DNA from: Saprospirales bacterium
Lineage (GTDB): Bacteria > Bacteroidota > Bacteroidia > Chitinophagales > JADJOU01
NCBI GenBank assembly: GCA_947461165.1
Contig: CANHJR010000053.1
Location: forward strand, 1-7,458
Length of the DNA: 7,458 nucleotides
Direction: 5' to 3'
The position numbers and the translations under genes were made by a program. Below, one piece after another: positions 1 through 6,966 of the stretch (its first letter is position 1; every line of letters begins with the position of its first letter). The notes beneath the pieces are model-generated. The model made no database searches. It was not told where the DNA came from and saw nothing but the letters and a program-made list of their open reading frames with translations.

Positions 1-6
1 AGTAAA

Positions 7-1371
7 ATGATAAGAATAATAATAGCCTTTATACTCATTCTTCAGGTTACATCCTTGAGCTCTCAGATAACTTTTACAAGCCGTCATTCAAATTATCGCT
101 GGGTGTATCAATATCTTAATTATGACATTCCCGAAGCAAACATCGTAGATACTATATCCAGAGATAGTGTGGTCGTCGATGGAAAAGAGTATAGAAAGTT
201 CTCTAACTTCCTCGTTCGAGACAATGGCTATCAGACCTATGTGCGAAGAAATGCTAGTCCTACATCTAAAGAATATATGGTCTTCGATTTTTCTAAAAAT
301 CTTGGAGATACCTTCAGTATGGTGCTTGAAAACCGAACTGTCAAGTTGACCGTTTTGGATAAGCGAAAGCAATATGTTGAGACAGACAGCTTAATTCTAA
401 TGAAAGTTGAGATATTAGATACCTTATTCAATCGGAAAATGTATTGGCTCGAAAGTGTTGGTTGCATCACAGGAGAAAATGTAAACCTAAATCCAATCAA
501 TTGGCCAGCGACATATGGCTTTGATGATATTGGGTTTAAAATGATTTGCTATTTAAATAAAACGGATGAAAGCTTGCTCGGTTTTTTCGGGATTTCTTGT
601 TTAGACCACAATCTTTTGAATCCGTCAAGAAGCTGGTATACCTGGGCATCAACCCAAAGCGGCGACAATAAAACACCCGTCAAGTACAATGTAGATTATA
701 CAAGAGATACAACAGTCAATGGACTTCAATACTTCTGGATGTCCTACAACAAGGTTTTTGCTAGGTATGATGGCAGTACAAAGAGCTTCTTCATGCTATC
801 AAGCCCTGATGAAATTCTTCTATTCAAAACAGACGCAGTGGTCAACGACACCATATTTCATATACCAGGCACGAGGGCAGAGGTTGTAAGCTCTATAACC
901 AGTGAATTTATAGGCAAAAGCTATCGAAGAGCATACAAAACGGATAGGGATGTATTCTATTCTGGAATGGGTCCACTCAATTTCTCGTTCTTTGACCCAA
1001 ATCAGAGAATAACCATTCCTGAATATCAATCTGGTAATGTTTGTTTTGAAGAAGAGTATAAAGTAGTTTATAACTATAAGGATTATTCTTTCTTGAAATC
1101 CTGTAATCAATTTAGCAGTATTTCAAATGTGCAGTCTATTCATTTTTCAGTTTATCAATCTGACAAATCATTAGTGGTCGATTCTGATAAAACTATGAAA
1201 CCGAATTCAAGAATTTTAATTTATGATCTCATGGGAAAAGTTGTTCTGGATCAAACGATGTCCTCCCAAAAATCACAAATTATAGACATTCCTTGTCTTT
1301 CTTCCAGCTTGTACATCATTCATATTCAGAATGACTTCAATCTGTTTTCTACAAAAGTATGGATACATTAG
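7..1371 (+). CDS. Secreted protein with two related modules and a degenerate T9SS type A sorting domain
   Basis: Function unknown; probably exported across the inner membrane by Sec and across the outer membrane by the type IX system. Residues 1-20 form a signal peptide (MIRI, a hydrophobic stretch, then LSSQ), which supports the ATG at 7 although the frame is open to the window edge. The mature part looks like two copies of one beta-rich module, about residues 31-198 and 209-366. Both run from an aromatic start (RWVY / SWYTW) through DT, a VDG or VNG turn plus EY/QY, a 'D-G' strand, a hydrophobic F-D/K strand and GDT/NDT, to a Cys-containing end. Residues 374-454 fit the Por secretion tail (IYDLMGKVVL, then SSLYIIHI, then a short final strand), but the usual YPNP opening is replaced by VYQSD and the protein ends TKVWIH. 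The stop is TAG. The downstream neighbour proS is convergent. The secretion call rests on family resemblance; the ligand or enzymatic role is not visible. Confidence 0.8.
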   Translation: MIRIIIAFILILQVTSLSSQITFTSRHSNYRWVYQYLNYDIPEANIVDTISRDSVVVDGKEYRKFSNFLVRDNGYQTYVRRNASPTSKEYMVFDFSKNLGDTFSMVLENRTVKLTVLDKRKQYVETDSLILMKVEILDTLFNRKMYWLESVGCITGENVNLNPINWPATYGFDDIGFKMICYLNKTDESLLGFFGISCLDHNLLNPSRSWYTWASTQSGDNKTPVKYNVDYTRDTTVNGLQYFWMSYNKVFARYDGSTKSFFMLSSPDEILLFKTDAVVNDTIFHIPGTRAEVVSSITSEFIGKSYRRAYKTDRDVFYSGMGPLNFSFFDPNQRITIPEYQSGNVCFEEEYKVVYNYKDYSFLKSCNQFSSISNVQSIHFSVYQSDKSLVVDSDKTMKPNSRILIYDLMGKVVLDQTMSSQKSQIIDIPCLSSSLYIIHIQNDFNLFSTKVWIH

Positions 1372-1658
1372 ATATCAATTGAGTCTAGGTCGAATAGATT
1401 GATAGGCTCAAATACAGATAAGACACAATCTTCTTCATATTTTATTTCGATCAGCAGCTTTTATTGATAGCTGTATGATTGCATTTTTTTATAATTCTGG
1501 GCTACATTATATTATTGCTTTTCAAGTTTGAAAATCTCGCCATGTAATACCCTTGGATATTTCAAATAAATACAAACGTTATCGTCAACAAAAAGTCTAG
1601 CGCTTCCTTTTAATATCAGGAGACAGGCTTCACCTATACTGGGCGGATAAACGAGAGA
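1372..1658. other. Convergent intergenic gap between the secreted protein gene and proS
   Basis: This gap is 287 bp between two converging stop codons. I see no RNA gene and no strong terminator. A 5-bp stem at 1455-1473 followed by seven T at 1484-1490 is the best + strand candidate and is weak. On the - strand, the frame of proS stays open for 48 codons beyond its TAG stop, to a TAA at 1512-1514, but contains no ATG. A 17-residue signal-peptide-like reading frame (MKKIVSYLYLSLSIYST) lies at 1385-1438 on the - strand and ends at once in TAG. Both could be remnants of lost coding sequence or chance. Confidence 0.6.
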
Positions 1659-3140
1659 CTAATGAGCTCTTGCAAATAAAACTCTGTATTGAGACGGTTT
1701 TCCTGAGTAGATACAAGTCCCTTCTGTTTGTTCAAGGTCAAAAGGAACACAACGAATAGTCGCCTTGGTTTCTTCTTTTATTTTTTCCTCAGTTTCTGCA
1801 CTACCATCCCAGTGTGCTATCACAAATCCACCGACTTCAATTTTCTTTTTAAAATCGTCATATTCAAAACATTCACGCGTATTTTCCGTTCGATGTGTTA
1901 ATGCTCTTTGGTATATGTTGGTGTGAATTTCACCTAATAAATTTTCAATATAGTCGATGAGATTGTCTTGAGATACATTTTCTTTGGTCAAATTGTCGCG
2001 ACGTGCTACCTCAGCCATATTATTTTCGATATCTCTTGGCCCAAAAACGACTCGAATTGGAATTCCTTTTAACTCGTGCTCCGCAAATTTGAATCCAGGT
2101 CTTTTGGTTGTATCTTTATCAATCATGAATCGGATACCTCGTTTTTTGAGTTCTGTTCCAAATTCATTGCATTTGGAAATAAGAACCTCGTTTTGTTCTT
2201 TGTTTTTTTCATGAAGAAACGGAACAAAAACGACTTGAAATGGAGCAACTTTTGGTGGCATGATCAACCCATTGTCATCTGAGTGGGTCATAATGAGCGC
2301 TCCAATGAGCCTCGTACTGACTCCCCATGATGTAGCCCAAACATATTCTTCCTGTCCTTCCTCGCTCTGATATTTTACTTCAAATGCCTTGGCGAAATTT
2401 TGCCCTAAAAAATGAGATGTTCCTGCTTGCAGAGCTCGACCATCTTGCATCAAGGCTTCGATACACAATGTATCATCAGCTCCGGCAAAACGCTCAGATT
2501 CTGTTTTCTTTCCTTGAAAAACAGGTATCGCCAAAAAGGTTTCCACAAACTCTGCATATACGCCTAACATCTTTTCTGTTTCTTCTATCGCCTCAGCTTT
2601 CGTTGCGTGTGCTGTATGGCCTTCCTGCCATAAGAACTCAGCTGTTCTGAGAAACAATTTGGTCCTCATTTCCCAACGTACAACATTTGCCCACTGATTG
2701 ATTAGCAGTGGTAGGTCGCGATAGGATGAAATCCATTTCCTGTATGTATTCCATATCACTGCTTCAGAAGTTGGTCTTACAACCAATTCTTCTTCCAATT
2801 TTGCTTCAGGATCTACGATTAGCTTTCCTTTATTATTTGGGTCATTTTTAAGTCTATAGTGAGTTACGATAGCACATTCTTTGGCAAATCCTTCTGCGTT
2901 TTTTTCTTCTGCTTCGAAGAGCGACTTCGGAACAAATAGCGGAAAATATGCATTGGTATGGCCAGTTTCCTTGATCATTCGATCTAGAACATCTCGCATG
3001 TTCTCCCATAAGGTGTATCCATAAGGCTTGATGACCATGCATCCTCGAACATCGCTATGATCGGCTAGGCCACCTTTGAGTACAAGATCGTTGTACCATT
3101 GATTGATATCTTCGCTGCGTTTGGTGATAAAATCTCCCAT
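1659..3140 (-). CDS. proS: Prolyl-tRNA synthetase, short archaeal/eukaryote-type (ProS type 3)
   Basis: This cytoplasmic class II aminoacyl-tRNA synthetase charges tRNA-Pro with proline using ATP. The protein is 493 residues, a normal length for the short type, and has no inserted editing domain between motifs 2 and 3. Visible landmarks are the motif 1 region (GCMVIKPYGYTLWENMRD, 33-50), the TSE loop (124-126), motif 2 (VVRWEMRTK to RTAEFLWQEGH, 153-175) and motif 3 (GVSTRLIGAL, 273-282, Arg277). They are followed by an anticodon-binding domain (about 298-400) and the ProRS C-terminal domain (410-493) ending RVLFARAH. The C-terminal zinc site looks incomplete: Cys424, Cys464 and Cys476 remain, but the final CxxC reads CIYS. 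As I recall, this is common in the Bacteroidota branch. The start is the ATG at 3138-3140, where the family N-terminus begins; GGAAA lies just upstream. The stop is TAG. It is divergent from the DUF4105 gene and probably monocistronic. Confidence 0.97.
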   Translation of the reverse strand: MGDFITKRSEDINQWYNDLVLKGGLADHSDVRGCMVIKPYGYTLWENMRDVLDRMIKETGHTNAYFPLFVPKSLFEAEEKNAEGFAKECAIVTHYRLKNDPNNKGKLIVDPEAKLEEELVVRPTSEAVIWNTYRKWISSYRDLPLLINQWANVVRWEMRTKLFLRTAEFLWQEGHTAHATKAEAIEETEKMLGVYAEFVETFLAIPVFQGKKTESERFAGADDTLCIEALMQDGRALQAGTSHFLGQNFAKAFEVKYQSEEGQEEYVWATSWGVSTRLIGALIMTHSDDNGLIMPPKVAPFQVVFVPFLHEKNKEQNEVLISKCNEFGTELKKRGIRFMIDKDTTKRPGFKFAEHELKGIPIRVVFGPRDIENNMAEVARRDNLTKENVSQDNLIDYIENLLGEIHTNIYQRALTHRTENTRECFEYDDFKKKIEVGGFVIAHWDGSAETEEKIKEETKATIRCVPFDLEQTEGTCIYSGKPSQYRVLFARAH

Positions 3141-3168
3141 TGTTTCCAGTTTTTTTTATTATTTGAGG

Positions 3169-3176
3169 CAAAGATA
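3169..3176 (-). promoter_or_regulatory. Candidate -7 box (TATCTTTG) for proS
   Basis: Read on the - strand this is TATCTTTG, an exact match to the Bacteroidota -7 consensus TAnnTTTG, 28 bp before the proS ATG. The only upstream TTG in range lies at 3202-3204, leaving a 25-nt spacer, which is longer than the usual -33 to -7 distance. The expected transcript would have a leader of only about 20 nt. Confidence 0.6.
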
Positions 3177-3210
3177 GAAAACAATGATTTATGATATGGC
3201 ACAATATCAG

Positions 3211-3234
3211 TCTGCTTTCAAGTAGATTTTTTTT
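3211..3234 (+). terminator. Orphan rho-independent terminator-like hairpin
   Basis: TCTGCT / AGTAGA (3211-3216 and 3221-3226) pair as a 6-bp stem with one G-T wobble around a TTCA loop. The stem can be extended by two weak pairs, and eight T follow immediately (3227-3234). This is the form of an intrinsic terminator on the + strand. No + strand gene ends just upstream, because proS is on the other strand. It may stop antisense or unannotated + strand transcripts before the DUF4105 promoter. Confidence 0.4.
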
Positions 3235-3310
3235 ATATCTAGGGGTTCAGAGTCAGATTTCAAATTTCTCTGCATTTATATGAATTAGACTTCCTATCAG
3301 TATAATAAAT

Positions 3311-3343
3311 TTTGCACAGAACACCATTTATTAGGTTAATTTG
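3311..3343 (+). promoter_or_regulatory. Candidate promoter of the DUF4105 gene
   Basis: TTTG at 3311-3314 is followed after 21 nt by TTAATTTG at 3336-3343, one mismatch from TAnnTTTG (second base T instead of A). Spacing fits the Bacteroidota -33/-7 layout better than the other promoters here. The -7 box ends 30 bp before the ATG. Confidence 0.4.
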
Positions 3344-3373
3344 CAAATCAAATGTTTTAGTTCATAAATTTTA

Positions 3374-4531
3374 ATGGTATTGAAAAAACTTATTTTAGCT
3401 TTAGTCTTCGTGTCACTTAATCTTTATTCGCAACAATTTAGTATTTTAACCTGCGATCAAGGGGATGAAGTATATAGTACTTTTGGTCATTCGGCTATAC
3501 GCTACCAAGACTCTTTCCAAGGGATTGACTGGGTTTATAATTACGGATTATTTGACTTTTCGGATCCTAAATTTATTCCTAAATTTTGTTTGGGAAAGCT
3601 CGATTACATGGTTGGCAAGCAAGATATGTCTAGCTTCATGGCCGATTATGAATACAATGGACGCCGGGTTGAAGATCAGCAAATTAATTTGACGAAAGGT
3701 CAATCTGACTCCTTACTAAGATTTTTGGAATGGAATATTTTAGATGAAAATAAGTTTTATCGATACGATTTTCTTTTCAATAATTGTGCTACTAGGATTA
3801 TCGATATTTTGGAGCAAAATTGCGCTGGTGTGAATCTTAAGTTTGCTAAAAACATCCAGAGGTATACATTTCGTCAGTTGATACATCAGAATGCAATGAC
3901 TTCAGTCCCTTGGATTGATTGGGGAATGGACCTTGGAATTGGTATGCCAGCGGATCGAGTAGCTTCGGATCGAGAATTATGTTTTCTTCCATCGTATATT
4001 TCGCAGGCGATGAATTTGTCAACAAATAAAGCAAATGGTCTCAAACTAGTAGGAAAGACTCAAGAATTATTGCCAAACAGATCACTTGCAGCGAATAATC
4101 TTTGGATATTTAAACCTGCATTTTTTGCATTGATTTGTGGTTTGTTGTTTTTTGTTTTTGGAAGATTCGAAAGAAAATTTCTAAAAAATACGGTTGGAAC
4201 TATTTGCATTTTGATGGGAATAGGCGGACTAGTCTTGTCGTTTTTGTGGTTTTGTACAGAGCATTCGGTTACCAAAAACAATTTAAATGTATTATGGATG
4301 AATCCTTTGCTTTTGATTTTAGGATTTCAAATTCTTAAAAATAAAGTAAAATATGAGTTCGCAGTTTTTTTGCATATATGTCTGATAGCATCTTTTTTTC
4401 TAGGCCCAATACTTGACTTTCAGGAGTTCAGTACTGCAAGTAGATGGCTCAATATTGGTCTTGTTTTTCTTACGACAAGATGTGTTATAAAAGGATGGCG
4501 AGTTCGAGAAAGTATAAAAACTAATATTTAG
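3374..4531 (+). CDS. DUF4105 (Lnb N-terminal-like) membrane protein with a candidate Cys/His active site
   Basis: Envelope protein of unknown function. Residues 1-19 are a signal peptide (KK, hydrophobic core, LYSQ). Residues 20-240 match what I know of DUF4105: FGHSAIR (37-43), VYNYGLFDF (54-62), YEYNGRR (92-98), YDFLFNNCATR (131-141) and GMPADR (190-195) followed by LP. His39 and Cys138 are invariant-looking and suggest a papain/NlpC-like thiol hydrolase fold; the activity is inference. From residue 243 on there are about five hydrophobic segments (about 245-263, 273-293, 305-320, 328-347, 359-374). LWMNPLLLI at 307-315 resembles the membrane part of other Bacteroidota members. The predicted topology therefore puts the N-terminal domain in the periplasm, anchored by the C-terminal bundle. 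The start follows an A/T-rich leader with no clear ribosome binding site. The stop is TAG, and the last 11 bp overlap the end of nadE on the other strand. Confidence 0.85.
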   Translation: MVLKKLILALVFVSLNLYSQQFSILTCDQGDEVYSTFGHSAIRYQDSFQGIDWVYNYGLFDFSDPKFIPKFCLGKLDYMVGKQDMSSFMADYEYNGRRVEDQQINLTKGQSDSLLRFLEWNILDENKFYRYDFLFNNCATRIIDILEQNCAGVNLKFAKNIQRYTFRQLIHQNAMTSVPWIDWGMDLGIGMPADRVASDRELCFLPSYISQAMNLSTNKANGLKLVGKTQELLPNRSLAANNLWIFKPAFFALICGLLFFVFGRFERKFLKNTVGTICILMGIGGLVLSFLWFCTEHSVTKNNLNVLWMNPLLLILGFQILKNKVKYEFAVFLHICLIASFFLGPILDFQEFSTASRWLNIGLVFLTTRCVIKGWRVRESIKTNI

Positions 4532-6170
4532 CGACTATCGGAATTCTTCTTCCAAAACCAAAAGCTTTCGAACTTACTCTTATGATTGGAGGCGTTTGAT
4601 ATCGTTTAAATTCATTTCGGTTGACCATTTTAAATATCCGCTCTGTGAGGGCACGATCATATCCCATGTCTACAATTTGGTTGACTCCTTGCTGTTTATT
4701 GATGTATTGATATAGAATGGCATCCAAGATATCGTATTCCGGAAGCGAATCTTGATCTTTTTGACCAGGTCGTAACTCTGCGCTCGGTGGCTTTGATATC
4801 GTATTTTGAGGAATGATTTCTGAGTTTCGATTGATGAAGGTGCAGAGTTCATAGACTTCTGTTTTATATACATCACCTAGTACTGCTATACCTCCGCACA
4901 TATCGCCGTAAAGTGTACCGTAACCCACTGCCACCTCTGATTTATTGGATGTATTGAGCAGAACTGGTCCTAATTTGTTGGAAACTGCCATCAAAAGAAT
5001 GCCCCGAATACGCGCTTGAATATTTTCTTCTGTAAGATCCTCCGTTTTATCTTTGAATATTGGATTTAGTGAACATTTGATCTGTTCAAAATTTTCCTTG
5101 ATTGGTATGATTTCATATGGACTACCAAGGTTCTTACATATTTGAATGGCATCGTTGATTGAGTGATCGGTTGAGTATTGGCTTGGCATCAAAACACTGA
5201 GAACATTCTCGGCTCCAATGGCTTCCGCTGCTAAAGCAAGAGTCAAGGCCGAATCTACTCCACCAGATAGTCCCAAGACTGCTTTTTTAAATCCAAGTTT
5301 TGAAAAATAATCCCGTATTCCTAGAACAATAGCCTTGTATTTACGTTCTACTTTCTCAGTACAATCTTGGATTTTAACTGCCTGGTTCATATCACAAGGA
5401 TCAATAACAGCATAGTCTTCCTCAAAATATTTTAATTCATAAACAATGTCTCCATGGCTATTGCAAAGCATGGATCCACCGTCAAAAACAAGTTCTGTCT
5501 GACCACCAACTGCGCTAACATATACCATAGGAATGTGATACTTTTTGCAGTTGGCAATAATTACTTTTTTGCGTTCTTCTGAATGGCTGTATGAGAATGG
5601 TGATGCCGAAATATTGATCATCAAGTCTGGCTTTTGGCTTTCCATTTGTTCCATAGGAGTGGTTTGGTAGAGAGCTTGCCAATTCATTTCGTCCACTGAG
5701 TTGGTATTGATATCCCAAATATCCTCACAAATAGTCACTGCAATTTTTTTTCCTTTAAATTCGATGCATTTAAAAACGTTGTTCGGTTCAAAATATCGGT
5801 ATTCATCAAAGATATCATATGTGGGCAATAATGTTTTATCGACTATTTGTTTGATTTCTCCTTGATGCAGGAAATATGCTGAATTGAAATAATCTTTTCC
5901 TAGAGGTTGTGGATTTTTTCTTGGTGCTCCTAAAATGATGCCGATTTGATGAGATAACTTTTTCAATTCTTCAAGATTGTTTTCAATCTGGATATAATAT
6001 TCCTCGAAGTAAAAAAAATCGGTAGGCGGATATCCCGTCATACAAAGTTCAGAGAAAACAATAAGTTCTGCTTGATCCTTTATTGCCTTGTCGATGTCAT
6101 GCTTGATTTTCCGAACATTGTATTGAAAGTCTCCAAGGATATAGTTCTGCTGAGATAAGGCTATTTTCAT
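4521..6170 (-). CDS. nadE: Glutamine-dependent NAD+ synthetase
   Basis: This cytoplasmic enzyme performs the last step of NAD biosynthesis: deamido-NAD+ plus ATP and glutamine (as ammonia source) give NAD+, AMP, PPi and glutamate. The protein is 549 residues with two domains in the usual order. Residues 1 to about 260 are a nitrilase-type glutaminase with the Glu-Lys-Cys triad visible: Glu41 in SELCMTGYPPTD, Lys112 in DKTLLPTYDIFDE and Cys148 in VTICEDIW. Residues about 275-549 are the synthetase domain: the PP-loop SGGVDSAL (302-309), NTSNKSEVAVGYGTLYGDMCG (406-426) and PPSAELRPGQKDQD (461-474). All key residues are present, so the enzyme should use glutamine and not only free ammonia. The start ATG at 6168-6170 gives the family N-terminus MKIALSQ. 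The stop is TAG. It is divergent from the transaldolase gene and tail-to-tail with the DUF4105 gene. Confidence 0.97.
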   Translation of the reverse strand: MKIALSQQNYILGDFQYNVRKIKHDIDKAIKDQAELIVFSELCMTGYPPTDFFYFEEYYIQIENNLEELKKLSHQIGIILGAPRKNPQPLGKDYFNSAYFLHQGEIKQIVDKTLLPTYDIFDEYRYFEPNNVFKCIEFKGKKIAVTICEDIWDINTNSVDEMNWQALYQTTPMEQMESQKPDLMINISASPFSYSHSEERKKVIIANCKKYHIPMVYVSAVGGQTELVFDGGSMLCNSHGDIVYELKYFEEDYAVIDPCDMNQAVKIQDCTEKVERKYKAIVLGIRDYFSKLGFKKAVLGLSGGVDSALTLALAAEAIGAENVLSVLMPSQYSTDHSINDAIQICKNLGSPYEIIPIKENFEQIKCSLNPIFKDKTEDLTEENIQARIRGILLMAVSNKLGPVLLNTSNKSEVAVGYGTLYGDMCGGIAVLGDVYKTEVYELCTFINRNSEIIPQNTISKPPSAELRPGQKDQDSLPEYDILDAILYQYINKQQGVNQIVDMGYDRALTERIFKMVNRNEFKRYQTPPIIRVSSKAFGFGRRIPIVAKY

Positions 6171-6200
6171 TCGAATTGTTGATCTAAATTTTCAATGAAA

Positions 6201-6208
6201 CAAATGTA
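6201..6208 (-). promoter_or_regulatory. Candidate -7 box (TACATTTG) for nadE
   Basis: On the - strand this reads TACATTTG, an exact TAnnTTTG match 30 bp before the nadE ATG. The nearest upstream TTTTG is at 6234-6238, 25 nt away. It lies in the 134-bp gap shared with the divergent transaldolase promoter, so one regulator bound between them could affect both genes; I see no clear operator. Confidence 0.55.
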
Positions 6209-6246
6209 AGCTTTTCTTTTCCACAGAATCTTGCAAAAGTTGGTAT

Positions 6247-6282
6247 TTTGAACTAGAGTACAATTGAAATGTATTAGTTTTG
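6247..6282 (+). promoter_or_regulatory. Candidate promoter of the transaldolase gene
   Basis: TTTG at 6247-6250 and TAGTTTTG at 6275-6282, an exact TAnnTTTG match, are separated by 24 nt. The -7 box ends 22 bp before the ATG at 6305, and the leader just before the start is A-rich (AAAAAAGCAGAAAA), as is common in this phylum in place of a Shine-Dalgarno sequence. Confidence 0.55.
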
Positions 6283-6304
6283 TTGAACTCAAAAAAGCAG
6301 AAAA

Positions 6305-6958
6305 ATGAAATTTTATATTGATACAGCAGTTTTAGAAGAAATTCAAGAAGCACATGACATGGGTATTCTTGATGGTGTGACGACCAATCCATCGCTCATG
6401 GCTAAGCTTGGAATATCAGGCAAAGAAGCAGTCAATTTCCATTACAAGGCGATTTGTAATATTGTAAAAGGAGAGGTCAGTGCAGAAGTTTTATCTACCA
6501 ACTATGCAGGTATGATCGCAGAAGGAGATGAATTAAGTAAAATTGCATCTAATATTGTGGTTAAGATACCAATGACAGGTGAAGGGTTAAAGGCTATCAA
6601 ATACTTCAGCGCAAAGGGAATAAAAACAAACTGTACTTTAGTTTTTAGTGCTGGGCAAGCAATATTGGCAGCTAAAGCAGGTGCGACAATGATTTCACCG
6701 TTTATTGGTCGTATAGATGATAGCAATTGGGACGGAGTGCAATTGATTGAACAGATCGTTCATATTTTTGGAAACTATCATTTTAATACAGAAATATTGG
6801 CGGCAAGTATTCGCAATCCATTGCATATTGTGAAGTGTGCTGAAGCTGGCGCTGACATTGCTACTTGCCCACTATCAGCGATAAAAGGACTTTTAAAACA
6901 TCCTTTGACGGATATTGGACTTGCCCAATTTGTGGAGGACGCTAAAAAGTTTATGTAG
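6305..6958 (+). CDS. tal: Small transaldolase of the FSA/TalC family
   Basis: This cytoplasmic class I aldolase of the non-oxidative pentose phosphate pathway moves a dihydroxyacetone unit between sugar phosphates. It has 217 residues and the single-barrel size of fructose-6-phosphate aldolase (FSA) and TalC. Visible motifs are FYIDTA (3-8), DGVTTNPS (23-30), the Schiff-base Lys87 in VVKIPMT, TNCTLVFSAGQA (108-119), SPFIGRIDD (131-139) and ILAASIRNP (164-172). Three positions separate the activities. Aligned by eye with E. coli FSA (Gln59, Lys85, Ala129, Tyr131), this protein has Glu61, Lys87, Ser131 and Phe133. Glu and Phe are the transaldolase-type residues, so I call it a transaldolase and not a fructose-6-phosphate aldolase. 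The ATG gives the family N-terminus. The stop is TAG, and recN follows 67 bp downstream on the same strand. Confidence 0.92.
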   Translation: MKFYIDTAVLEEIQEAHDMGILDGVTTNPSLMAKLGISGKEAVNFHYKAICNIVKGEVSAEVLSTNYAGMIAEGDELSKIASNIVVKIPMTGEGLKAIKYFSAKGIKTNCTLVFSAGQAILAAKAGATMISPFIGRIDDSNWDGVQLIEQIVHIFGNYHFNTEILAASIRNPLHIVKCAEAGADIATCPLSAIKGLLKHPLTDIGLAQFVEDAKKFM

Positions 6959-6966
6959 ATCAATTA

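Noticed and set aside
88..372. Long opposite-strand and alternate-frame reading frames inside the large genes
   Set aside because: They lie entirely within well supported genes, lack family motifs and start signals, and read as shadows of the true frames.
1385..1438. A 17-residue - strand frame (MKKIVSYLYLSLSIYST) that looks like a signal peptide
   Set aside because: It ends in TAG right after the hydrophobic part, has no promoter box or ribosome site, and nothing downstream continues it; at best a remnant.
1455..1490. Stem CAGCT/AGCTG with seven T downstream, as a terminator for the secreted protein gene
   Set aside because: The stem has only 5 bp and a 9-nt loop, and the T tract starts 10 nt after the hairpin, so it does not form a proper intrinsic terminator.
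1596..1628. GTCT/AGAC pairing followed by T5 on the - strand, as a proS terminator
   Set aside because: The stem is interrupted by a 7-nt bulge and a second 3-bp part, too unstable to support.
1659..3140. ProS as a recent horizontal transfer from archaea
   Set aside because: The archaeal/eukaryote-like short ProS is, as far as I know, the normal form in Bacteroidota, and its base composition resembles its neighbours.
3248..3272. Inverted repeat CAGAG/CTCTG upstream of the DUF4105 promoter, as an operator
   Set aside because: The arms are only 5 bp with a 15-nt spacer, which is expected by chance in a gap of this size.
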